Source: Pseudobdellovibrio sp. (GTDB lineage: Bacteria; Bdellovibrionota; Bdellovibrionia; Bdellovibrionales; Bdellovibrionaceae). From it: a DNA stretch of 14,422 nucleotides. A program made the translations under genes and the position numbers. The notes under the pieces were generated by a model that worked only from the letters and a program-made list of their open reading frames with translations, had not been told where the DNA came from and ran no database searches. Location of the stretch: positions 1 through 14,422 of the forward strand of contig JANWIU010000142.1 in assembly GCA_025449725.1 (NCBI GenBank), written 5' to 3'. Position 1 is the first letter of the stretch. Each line of letters starts with the position of its first letter. Below, piece after piece: positions 7,801-13,451 of the stretch.

Positions 7801-8996
7801 TTGTAACCCTTTTCGGTTTTTTCAAAATACGATTCTAAAAGCTTTTTTGGCACATTTACATTAATGCCGGCTTCGAATTGACCTGTACGAGCCTTCTGAA
7901 TAACAGGTTCACTGATATCAGTTGCAAAGATCTGAACCGGATAGGATTTTTTAGTTTCCTTCATGAACTCCGTCAGAGCTATCGCAATCGAATATGCCTC
8001 TTCTCCGGTTGAACAGCCCGGCACCCAAACCCTGATGGGTGTTCGAGGCGGACGGTTTTTACATAAAGCAGGGAAGACATGCTTTTTAAGTGCTTTGAAT
8101 GATTCTGGATCACGAAAGAACTCAGTTACATTAATCAAAATGTCATTGTAAAGGACCTTAACCTCTTCAGGATGTTGTTGCAAGTGAAGGTAATAGTCTT
8201 CGAAAGTTTTTAATTTTACAGCGGCCATTCGTCTTTGGATTCTACGGCCGATAGTGCTTTGCTTGTATTCAACGAAGTCTATTTTAGTTTGTGCCATGAG
8301 GACTCCCAAGATCCTTTGCACATAAGGGTCTAATTCGGAATCGGATTCAGCGACAGAAGGACTTTTACTTTTAACAGACTTACGGTTTGAAAAATTAATT
8401 AACTGGGGAATAATCTGCTCAACAGGAAAAATAAAATCGACGACTCCGCTGCTGATGGCGTTTTGTGGCATCGCAGAAAACTTTGCAGAAGAAGGTAATT
8501 GAGCAAAGGTGAGTCCGTCGGCTTCTTTAATGGCCTTTAAACCTTTGGTGCCATCTGTCCCGGCGCCTGAAAGAAGGATGCCCACGGCCTTTTCTTTTTG
8601 GGCTTTAGCCAAAGAATTAAAGAAAAAATCAATCGAAGAGGAAGAGGCCGGCCATTTTTTTCGGGGCAATAGCATCAGTTTGTTGCCCGCGACCTGCATA
8701 ATATGGTTTGGCGGAACCACATATATTTCGTTTCTCTTGATACGGATACCGCTTTTAACCTCTTGAATTTTTAATTTAGTGGATCTCGAGATGATCTCAA
8801 CGGATAAACTGGCATGGCTTGGGTCTAAATGCTGAACGACTACGTAAGCAAATCTACTATCGGTTGGAGCGCTTTTGAATAAATTAATTAAAGCTTCTAA
8901 TCCGCCGGCGGAGGCGCCGATTCCCACTATTGAAGCGCTTTGGTTTTTTGAAGATTTCTTTTTGATAGATTTCTTTTTGATAGATTTTTTTTTCAT
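4821..8996 (-). CDS. CheB-CheR-PAS-PAS-histidine kinase-receiver fusion protein
   Basis: 1391 residues, soluble. CheB methylesterase, about 21-200: GASAGG with Ser29, QHLDPSH with His56, LSGAGTDGT with Asp148, so the triad is intact. It lacks the N-terminal receiver of classical CheB. CheR methyltransferase, about 222-485, has the SAM motif VPGCSTGEEAYS at 325-336. After a PAS-like segment (about 520-635) comes a long coiled coil, about 663-737, of NEEL-type heptads. PAS domains lie near 745-855 and 865-980. HisKA has SHELRTP with His1018. The HATPase has NLLTNAIKF (1131-1139), DNGKG (1167-1171) and GLGIGLS (1197-1203). The terminal receiver has acidic VDDDE (1276-1280), phospho-acceptor Asp1321 and Lys1375. 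All catalytic residues look present. It lies 37 bases after the small receiver gene. The ATG at 8996 has no clear ribosome site but an in-frame TGA upstream excludes a longer form. No receptor gene is nearby, so the methylation substrate is unknown. Confidence 0.95.
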   Translation of the reverse strand: MKKKSIKKKSIKKKSSKNQSASIVGIGASAGGLEALINLFKSAPTDSRFAYVVVQHLDPSHASLSVEIISRSTKLKIQEVKSGIRIKRNEIYVVPPNHIMQVAGNKLMLLPRKKWPASSSSIDFFFNSLAKAQKEKAVGILLSGAGTDGTKGLKAIKEADGLTFAQLPSSAKFSAMPQNAISSGVVDFIFPVEQIIPQLINFSNRKSVKSKSPSVAESDSELDPYVQRILGVLMAQTKIDFVEYKQSTIGRRIQRRMAAVKLKTFEDYYLHLQQHPEEVKVLYNDILINVTEFFRDPESFKALKKHVFPALCKNRPPRTPIRVWVPGCSTGEEAYSIAIALTEFMKETKKSYPVQIFATDISEPVIQKARTGQFEAGINVNVPKKLLESYFEKTEKGYKISKGIRDLCLFSKHDVTSDPPFAKLDLISCRNVLIYFTATLQKRVIPIFHYALNTNGFLWLGRSENPGEFSKSFSLVDKKQKIYTKSKFATPLKFNFPARQAAVAPFEFKTTPNPPPSRFDFERGADLLMLSKFSLPGVVVNSDLEILQFRGQTFPYLEPVNGKPSLNLLKMIRSELFSGLRTAIQSAKRENKATSRKGLLFEINDKLFTVDIDVAPLNQSAPPKERTFLILFKRNAEIKPAAKLLKSGKSKNKSSRLDENHRVKDLITELSELKDFQQSLIEQYEASQEELIAANEELQSTNEEFLSANEEIETSKEELQSTNEELITVNDELQARNLNLTTLSSDLNNLLASVEIPVLIVGSDYCIRLFSPKAKAAFNLIPSDVGRPISDIKSNFNLDLATLVSEVVENLNAKEIEVQDQKSIWFRVQIRPYRTIDNRIDGAVIAVIDINYLKQKELRTSENLQYIKSILYSVPLPLVVINDHFQLRSPNPSFNQYFQLSSDISEYSIFSLLKLDQKSSAELRLGLSKTLKGSVPTTDFAITCDIPGRGSRKILLSAGKVHPNTDEASAALISFVDVTEAALNEENQKLLLQQEQESAKRANAANQEKDQFLATLSHELRTPLSSILAWAQLISQGKVDLEKAKIGAAVIERSAKAQTQLINDLLDISRITAGKLSLTIKAINLLADIRSAIDSVKPMADAKSIQIVMEQGDKDIFIHGDSIRVHQIIWNLLTNAIKFSPKNSIIKVNVLTGGVGEKRFVQIKVIDNGKGVPPEFLEKIFLRFSQADSSSTRVHGGLGIGLSIVSHLVSLQGGTITAENATGKQSGAIFTVTFPLISLEKSQAIQMEFETDKGRPSTSDDTKNSPDLHGLRILFVDDDENARDAICIYLRSFGAEIVCADSAKQAFEELLNFHPHVLISDISMPEEDGYSFIQRVRQLNPNEGGSIPALALTAHASNDDNARALEAGFQAHLAKPVAANELGQIILQICR
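8953..8993 (-). repeat. 15-bp tandem repeat plus a run of nine A directly after the start codon
   Basis: On the plus strand two identical 15-base units GATTTCTTTTTGATA lie at 8953-8967 and 8968-8982. A partial third unit merges into nine T at 8985-8993, next to the start codon complement. On the coding strand this reads ATG, nine A, then Ser-Ile-Lys-Lys-Lys repeats (MKKKSIKKKSIKKKS). Unit loss or gain keeps frame, while slippage in the A9 tract would shift it. Confidence 0.75.
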
Positions 8997-9033
8997 GGTG
9001 TTAATGCTTGGATATTTATTTTTTCAAGTCCGC

Positions 9034-9477
9034 TTAATGCTTAACCATTGAAGACGGGCCTAAATCAATAAATTTTCTTACGGCCTTTATGAAGTTAGAG
9101 ATTCCAGTGGGCTTTCGTATAAAACCGGATGCTCTACATTCCGGTATTTGGTCAAGTCCGGTCATAAAAACAATTGGAACCGCTTCTACAATATCAGGTC
9201 TTTCCTGTTCAAGTTTTTTTAAGAATTCAATGCCTGACATTTCTCCCATTTTCATGTCCAGGATTATCAAGTGAGGAAAAGAAATATTATTCAATAAGGC
9301 CAGTGCTTCGCTGCCGCTTTGTGCAGTAAATACTTCAAAATTTTCCATCTCAAGTATGGTCTTATTAAGCAAAAGTAGGTCTAGATCGTCGTCGATGATT
9401 AAAACTGTTTCATGGTGGAAGTCTGTAGACAACGAATCCTGGGTAGCATTTTCAAATGACTTCTGCATAGATCTCAT
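9034..9477 (-). CDS. Single-domain response regulator (receiver only)
   Basis: 147 residues, starting at an ATG with a G-rich ribosome site (GGGGGG) about six bases upstream. A short tail of about 22 residues precedes a single receiver domain: VLIIDDD (Asp29, Asp30), ILDMKMGEMSG with phospho-acceptor Asp74, MTG with Thr106 and IRKP with Lys122. There is no output domain, so it acts by protein contact or as a phosphate shuttle, as CheY- and Spo0F-type proteins do. It is followed at 37 bases by the CheB-CheR-kinase hybrid and lies downstream of a soluble histidine kinase and a lipoprotein gene, so either kinase could be its partner. Switch and acidic residues are all present, so it should be phosphorylatable. 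It does not closely resemble a flagellar-motor CheY in its C-terminal half. Confidence 0.92.
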   Translation of the reverse strand: MRSMQKSFENATQDSLSTDFHHETVLIIDDDLDLLLLNKTILEMENFEVFTAQSGSEALALLNNISFPHLIILDMKMGEMSGIEFLKKLEQERPDIVEAVPIVFMTGLDQIPECRASGFIRKPTGISNFIKAVRKFIDLGPSSMVKH

Positions 9478-9495
9478 TGTTATCCCCCCATGTTG

Positions 9496-9524
9496 AATAT
9501 GGACCCGTATTACATCAATGTACA
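9496..9524 (-). promoter_or_regulatory. Candidate promoter of the receiver-hybrid pair
   Basis: On the minus strand a TGTACA (-35 position, 4 of 6 to TTGACA) and a CATATT (-10 position, 4 of 6 to TATAAT) are separated by exactly 17 bases, just upstream of the receiver gene. Both hexamers are weak, so this is tentative. If real, the leader is about 10-15 bases long. Confidence 0.28.
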
Positions 9525-9555
9525 GTTAAACAAAATAAACTTTTTTGATTGTACA
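9519..9555. repeat. Two TGTACA palindromes spaced 31 bp
   Basis: The six-base palindrome TGTACA occurs at 9519-9524 and 9550-9555 in the 127-base gap upstream of the receiver gene. The centre-to-centre distance is 31 bases, about three helical turns, so both face the same side of the DNA. One copy overlaps the -35 position of the candidate promoter. A pair of operators for a dimeric regulator would look like this, but six-base matches in an AT-rich gap may be chance. Confidence 0.3.
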
Positions 9556-9604
9556 AGTTTCATGTCAGGTTTTTTTACACTATTGAAATATTTGTAGGTT
9601 CAAA

Positions 9605-10930
9605 CTACCGAAGGCCCCAAGCGCAGTACGGTGGTGCTGGAATAGTAAAATTAGTTATGTTCGTATCTCTGATCAACCGCGGAACCGGATAGGAATATCT
9701 TACATTCAAAAACCATGGCCCCTGAGCTGGGTCAATTACGCATGCGGCTCGCTTCATGAGGTCATCCGGACGGGTGGTAACGGCGTAACTAATTCGCGTT
9801 CCTCCTGCCATACCCGACGGTGCAATCGCCCGTGTATAGCAATGTTGATAATCAGCTTGATCTGAAGGATTATTCGGAAAATAGGTTGAGTAGGCATCAT
9901 CTGTCACCAAAAGGTTCGCAGCGACCTCTCCGTAGGTTCCATCTTTTCTTGTTCCCATAATAACGCCATTTCTATTTGAAATGCTAAGTTCAATCATGGT
10001 TGCAGCGCAGGATCCCTGAGTGGCTGAAAATCCAAATTCTGCATAACCTGTCATTCCGCTGTAGTTCATGTTGGGGTCAATGGGAATAGAAAGTGTATTT
10101 CCGGAAGGTAAAGCCACATAAACCCAGGCGCCATTCATAGTGTCCTGAAGATTAATGGCAGAGTTCGGCTGGCATTGCGGAACGTACTGGCTGAATACGT
10201 TACAGCGGTCACCAAAGGAAATTGTTCCGGGCGGGGCAGTTTCACAACTTAGAGTTTCCGTTTGCGGCTGCGTAGTTGGCTCTGTGCAAGTGGCAGGTAA
10301 AGTTCGCGTACAGTTTCTGGTTCTTGTACCACAAAGTCCTGATGGTTTCGACCACGCACTCCATTCACCACACTGAAATGCCGGCAGAGGGTCAGGGCAG
10401 GCGGGCGGAGGTATTGGACAAGTAAGAAAATTTTCTTCAGTTGTTGAAGTTGGTTCAGTGCAAGTGGACGGCAGTGTTCGAGTACAAGTTCTGGTTTGAG
10501 ATCCACACTGGGCAGCCTGGTTCGACCACGGTCCCCATTGGCCGCACTGGAATTCCGGTAATGGATTCGGGCAATCCGGAGGTGGTATTGGTGGCTGACA
10601 AAACTGACTTAAACAAGTTCGGTAAGTGAAGAATTCAATTTTTTCTGAAGGATTGCGGCTATCGGCTGTCCAAGTTCCTTTTTCACAGCGAAAAAAAGCG
10701 CTTTGGCAGGACTCACCCAAATTTGAACAGATGTTTGCGTCTCTAAAAAGTTGAACCGCAATATTTGGATCGCTGGGAAAGTCTCCGGTTGGATGAGGAC
10801 AACTATCAATACTTAGACTGGTCAGGCTGGGTGTATTAAGTGACAGATTTATGTTGCCGCAGTTTTGAAAGCTTAACAACATGAGAAAACCCATGAGTAT
10901 AAGCACCAAATACTTCTTGTTGATCTTCAT
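9605..10930 (-). CDS. Lipoprotein with two thrombospondin type 1-like repeats
   Basis: 441 residues. The N-terminus is a lipoprotein signal ending LMLLSFQNCGN, with Cys24 the likely lipid anchor. A Cys-rich segment (about 44-111) comes before two tandem modules of 58 residues starting at Cys120 and Cys178. Each contains FQCGxWxxWS, a short gap, CG, then TRxCTR and TLPxTCTEP. The W-x-x-W spacing followed by CG and RxC resembles a thrombospondin type 1 repeat; over 52 aligned residues the two copies match at about 30. Pro-rich linkers PIPPP join the modules. The rest (about 232-441) has more Cys but no domain I recognise. Such repeats bind glycans or proteins, so a surface adhesion role is plausible inference. 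The ATG at 10930 has no strong ribosome site. It follows the kinase gene by 59 bases and precedes the receiver gene by 127. Confidence 0.82.
   Translation of the reverse strand: MKINKKYLVLILMGFLMLLSFQNCGNINLSLNTPSLTSLSIDSCPHPTGDFPSDPNIAVQLFRDANICSNLGESCQSAFFRCEKGTWTADSRNPSEKIEFFTYRTCLSQFCQPPIPPPDCPNPLPEFQCGQWGPWSNQAAQCGSQTRTCTRTLPSTCTEPTSTTEENFLTCPIPPPACPDPLPAFQCGEWSAWSKPSGLCGTRTRNCTRTLPATCTEPTTQPQTETLSCETAPPGTISFGDRCNVFSQYVPQCQPNSAINLQDTMNGAWVYVALPSGNTLSIPIDPNMNYSGMTGYAEFGFSATQGSCAATMIELSISNRNGVIMGTRKDGTYGEVAANLLVTDDAYSTYFPNNPSDQADYQHCYTRAIAPSGMAGGTRISYAVTTRPDDLMKRAACVIDPAQGPWFLNVRYSYPVPRLIRDTNITNFTIPAPPYCAWGLR
10244..10573 (-). repeat. Tandem 174-bp coding repeat (TSP1-like modules)
   Basis: Codons for residues 120-177 (10573-10400) and 178-229 (10399-10244) encode two copies of the same module with a 58-residue period, including the Pro-rich linker. 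The protein copies match at roughly 58 percent of positions, so this is an old internal duplication within the lipoprotein gene, not a recent expansion. Confidence 0.7.
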
Positions 10931-10989
10931 AGATTATTTATCGGATAATTGATAAGTAAGATAAAATTTTTTCTCAATTTGGGACGTTA

Positions 10990-12162
10990 TTATTTGCTTT
11001 GACCCGAAGGCTTTAGCGTAAAGTAAAATACCGACCCTTTACCCGGAGTAGATTCCGCCCAAATTTCACCACCGTGAAGTTCCAGTATTCGTTTGCAAGT
11101 AGCAAGACCGATTCCTGAACCGGCGTATTGACCGCTAAGTTTTTTATAAAGCTCAAATATTTCCGTTTTAAGTTTTGGATCAAAACCGATGCCGTTATCC
11201 TTGATAGAAAAGGTGTAGAATCCGTTAGATTGGCTACGAGTAATCTGAATTTCGGGAGCATCTTTTGCTTTAAATTTTATTGCATTTGCAATGAGATTTT
11301 GAAAAAGCTCTGTCAGTAAATCCCTGTCCCCCATAACTCTTGGTAAAGCATCAACTTGAATTCGGGCTTCATTTTTTTTAATAGTATCCGCAAGATTTTT
11401 TTTGGCTGATTCCACGATCAAATTCAGATCAACGGGCTCAAGCTCTTTCTTATTTGTGGATAAACTTGCAAAAGACAACAAGCTGTCGACCAAACTTCGC
11501 ATTCTTTCTGATGCCCCAAGTGAAAGATTGATGAACTCCAGATCTTCATCATCTTTTTTGTCGTCGTATTTATCTTTTAGAAGACTCAGGTAGCCGGTAA
11601 TAGTCGCAAGAGGGGATTTTAAATCATGGGCGGCAATGGCAGCAAAATGTTCTAGCGAATGATTACTTTTTTCCGCCATCTCTAACGCCGCTTTGGTTTG
11701 AGTTCCCTGTACCAGTACGAATTCTGTTGCGGCCAGAGATATGGCGTCATCAATTGTTTTTTCTATAACGGCGCGGACTTCATAAGTTAATTGACCTTCT
11801 GATTGAAGGGAGTCTGCGATCACTTTTCGCAAAATGCTGAATTCTTTAAGCAACTGGGGTAGAAAGTAACCGCTAAAACTGGCGCGAAAGCTGCCATGTT
11901 CTTTTGACATACCTTTTCCGTGCAAAGTATCGTCAGTATAGTGTCCCTGACTGACGAACCCGGCTAAATCTTCCAGAAATATAGCTAAAGAATTAACAAG
12001 AGATTTTGAACTTTGTTTATTTGAATCTGCCACCTGCTGTCGTACTTTATCTTCCCATGAAGCTTTGATAGTTCCAGCGTTTCTTCTAATATGATCGGCT
12101 GCCAGTAAAAACTGTTGGTGGTTGCGGCCGCGTTCATTGAAAGTTTGAATTGTCGTTTCCAC
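10990..12162 (-). CDS. Soluble sensor histidine kinase with RsbRD-like N-terminal domain
   Basis: I chose the GTG at 12162 (390 residues) because GAGGA sits five bases upstream. A GTG at 12195 would add 11 residues but has no ribosome site, and no ATG is available near the N-terminus. There is no membrane segment, so it is cytoplasmic. Residues about 20-150 form a helical domain (SLVNSLAIFLEDLAGF, then HGSFRASFSGYFLPQLLKEFSILRKVI) resembling the RsbRD N-terminal sensor domain of stressosome-type proteins. HisKA follows with AAHDLKSP (phospho-His near 179), then the N box FQNLIANAIKF, the G1 box DNGIGF and the G2 box GSGIGLA. ATP-binding motifs are intact. No receiver or output domain is fused, so it must phosphorylate a partner such as the small receiver or the hybrid receiver downstream. 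It follows the DUF6328 gene by 38 bases, probably in one transcript. Confidence 0.88.
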   Translation of the reverse strand: METTIQTFNERGRNHQQFLLAADHIRRNAGTIKASWEDKVRQQVADSNKQSSKSLVNSLAIFLEDLAGFVSQGHYTDDTLHGKGMSKEHGSFRASFSGYFLPQLLKEFSILRKVIADSLQSEGQLTYEVRAVIEKTIDDAISLAATEFVLVQGTQTKAALEMAEKSNHSLEHFAAIAAHDLKSPLATITGYLSLLKDKYDDKKDDEDLEFINLSLGASERMRSLVDSLLSFASLSTNKKELEPVDLNLIVESAKKNLADTIKKNEARIQVDALPRVMGDRDLLTELFQNLIANAIKFKAKDAPEIQITRSQSNGFYTFSIKDNGIGFDPKLKTEIFELYKKLSGQYAGSGIGLATCKRILELHGGEIWAESTPGKGSVFYFTLKPSGQSK

Positions 12163-12200
12163 GAATATCCTCTGCCAAAGTTGGCGGTGATTCACGGCTG

Positions 12201-12824
12201 TCAGTTTAAGTATTTGTAGCCTGCATTAAGTAATGCTGAATTGAGGCGATTTAAATGTTTTTGGCCAGTGTCAGCTACGTAGGTTCCAGTCCGTGCCAAC
12301 TGCTTTTTCGTAGCAACAATAACAAGTGCAGCCCTGCGAAAAACAGCCAATCCGGAATTGAATTTTAAAGGTGACCCAAGAAAAAACCAAAACCAAGCAA
12401 GAGTCAAAAGTGTAGCCAAACTTAAAAAGGCAGCCACAGATTCTTTTTCAGTAACTGCGTAAGAGATAACACCGAAATCGGCAGCCAGGCCCGCGGTCAA
12501 TAAGCGTAGGGCCCAGGTTTGCATTTTTGAAGCGAAACTTACAAACTGAGGAGAATTAAAACTTGGCTGTATCCGTCTTTGATAGGCGGCGGGGCTCATT
12601 AAAAGGGCCATCGCCAAAAGTACTAACAGCATTGCCATCAGATGAATAACTTCGTGATGGCTTTCTAATTTGGTTCCAAAGCGTTCACTGAAAACGGCAA
12701 TCAGTTGAAAACCGAAAAGGGCTTGCGTGCCCAGAAAGAGAGTGCGGCTTAACTCTAGAATGTGAGTCGCTTCTTCTTCAAGCTTGAGAGAGTGAGTAGT
12801 TTCATTTACCGGTAGATCTGCCAT
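12201..12824 (-). CDS. DUF6328-family membrane protein
   Basis: I chose the ATG at 12824 (207 residues) because AGAGG lies seven bases upstream. The frame stays open upstream to 12932, but that extension (MCCRKLENF...) crosses a leader hairpin and looks non-coding. The block LGTQALFGFQLIAVFSERF, followed by LLVLLAMALLMSPAAYQRR (about residues 31-84), fits DUF6328, a family of small membrane proteins of unknown function. Four membrane segments are likely, near 28-45, 59-80, 103-125 and 130-150. After them comes a basic tail of about 50 residues (VFRRAALVIVATKKQLARTG onward) that I do not recognise. It is the first gene of the minus-strand signalling run, 38 bases before the soluble kinase, which suggests a membrane partner or co-regulated stress function. 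That link is inference from position only. Confidence 0.8.
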   Translation of the reverse strand: MADLPVNETTHSLKLEEEATHILELSRTLFLGTQALFGFQLIAVFSERFGTKLESHHEVIHLMAMLLVLLAMALLMSPAAYQRRIQPSFNSPQFVSFASKMQTWALRLLTAGLAADFGVISYAVTEKESVAAFLSLATLLTLAWFWFFLGSPLKFNSGLAVFRRAALVIVATKKQLARTGTYVADTGQKHLNRLNSALLNAGYKYLN

Positions 12825-12856
12825 AGGTTGCCTCTTATAGCGTGCGCTGTTGCAGA

Positions 12857-12878
12857 GGCAGATTAAAACTAATCTGCC
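12857..12878. promoter_or_regulatory. Perfect 9-bp stem-loop in the leader of the DUF6328 gene
   Basis: GGCAGATTA (12857-12865) and TAATCTGCC (12870-12878) are perfect inverted arms around a 4-base loop, 33 bases upstream of the chosen ATG at 12824. There is no T-tract on the coding side, so it is not an intrinsic terminator for the gene. It could be a protein-binding operator or an mRNA leader structure. Confidence 0.45.
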
Positions 12879-12953
12879 GGTTTGGCCTTGTAAAAATAGA
12901 TATTTAAAATTTTCTAATTTTCGGCAACACAATGTGCTAGTTGAGATTTACAA

Positions 12954-12976
12954 AATATTTAAATTTCTTAAATATT
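12954..12976 (-). repeat. AT-only inverted repeat after the DUF454 gene
   Basis: AATATTTAA (12954-12962) and TTAAATATT (12968-12976) are perfect 9-base arms around a 5-base loop, 18 bases past the stop of the DUF454 gene. On the minus strand TTTTG follows. The stem has no G-C pair and would be weak, so I call it an inverted repeat; a poor terminator or an operator for the downstream DUF6328 operon are both possible. Confidence 0.35.
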
Positions 12977-12994
12977 GGATCTAAAGTTCAGGAA

Positions 12995-13375
12995 TTATAC
13001 TGAATTCTTTCTGGTAAGAATAAAAACTGAAACACATACCATAACGGCCGTCACAGAAATCCGAATCCATTCGATGTGAACCTTTTGCCAAATCACCAGA
13101 ATCGACAAAAGTATTGTAGAAACAGCTAGAACTTTAGCCGTCGGAGAAATAGACCGGTTTTTTTCCCAGTCAGTTAAGGGCTTGCCAAATAGCGGGTGCC
13201 TGTAAATCCAATCATGTGCTTTTTTTGAACTTCTGAAAAAACACCATGCGGCCAACAATACAAATGGTGTTGTGGGTAGCAAGGGAACAAAGATTCCAAT
13301 AAATCCCAGCAGCAGCGCCATGCAGCCGCCAATAAAAATAGAAGTTCTAAGGACTTTATTTTTTACCAGATTCAT
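12995..13375 (-). CDS. DUF454-family (YbaN-like) inner membrane protein
   Basis: 126 residues, close to the usual family length. The motif GFIGIFVPLLPTTPFVLLAAWCFFRSS (about residues 24-50), then HDWIYRHPLFGKPLTDWEKNRSIS, is the DUF454 signature. A terminal pair of hydrophobic segments covers about 80-97 and 103-120. This gives about four membrane helices in the inner membrane. The family is widespread and its function is unknown. The start ATG at 13375 is the first Met but has only a weak ribosome site. It is separated by a hairpin terminator from the SlyD-like gene upstream and by 170 bases from the DUF6328 operon downstream, so it is probably transcribed alone. A TATATT hexamer about 25 bases upstream could be its -10 element, without a clear -35. 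Confidence 0.9.
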   Translation of the reverse strand: MNLVKNKVLRTSIFIGGCMALLLGFIGIFVPLLPTTPFVLLAAWCFFRSSKKAHDWIYRHPLFGKPLTDWEKNRSISPTAKVLAVSTILLSILVIWQKVHIEWIRISVTAVMVCVSVFILTRKNSV

Positions 13376-13404
13376 TTTGTAATTATGCTTCAGAAATATA
13401 GTGC

Positions 13405-13446
13405 TAAAAAAGAAAAAACGGAATTAAACGGCATGTTACATGCCGT
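13405..13446 (-). terminator. Terminator of the SlyD-like gene
   Basis: On the minus strand an 8-bp perfect stem (ACGGCATG with CATGCCGT, plus-strand 13428-13446) with a 3-base loop lies just past the stop. About nine bases further come two T-tracts (TTTTTT-C-TTTTTT). The offset of the T-tract from the stem makes it less than ideal, but its position right after the stop fits. Confidence 0.65.
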
Positions 13447-13451
13447 GAAAT

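Noticed and set aside
8953..8993. Possible CRISPR or satellite array.
   Set aside because: The units are only 15 bases, contiguous without spacers, and in frame within a coding sequence.
12825..12932. N-terminal extension of the DUF6328 gene to 12932.
   Set aside because: The extension has no ribosome site, runs through a perfect hairpin and lacks family similarity, while the ATG at 12824 has AGAGG seven bases upstream.
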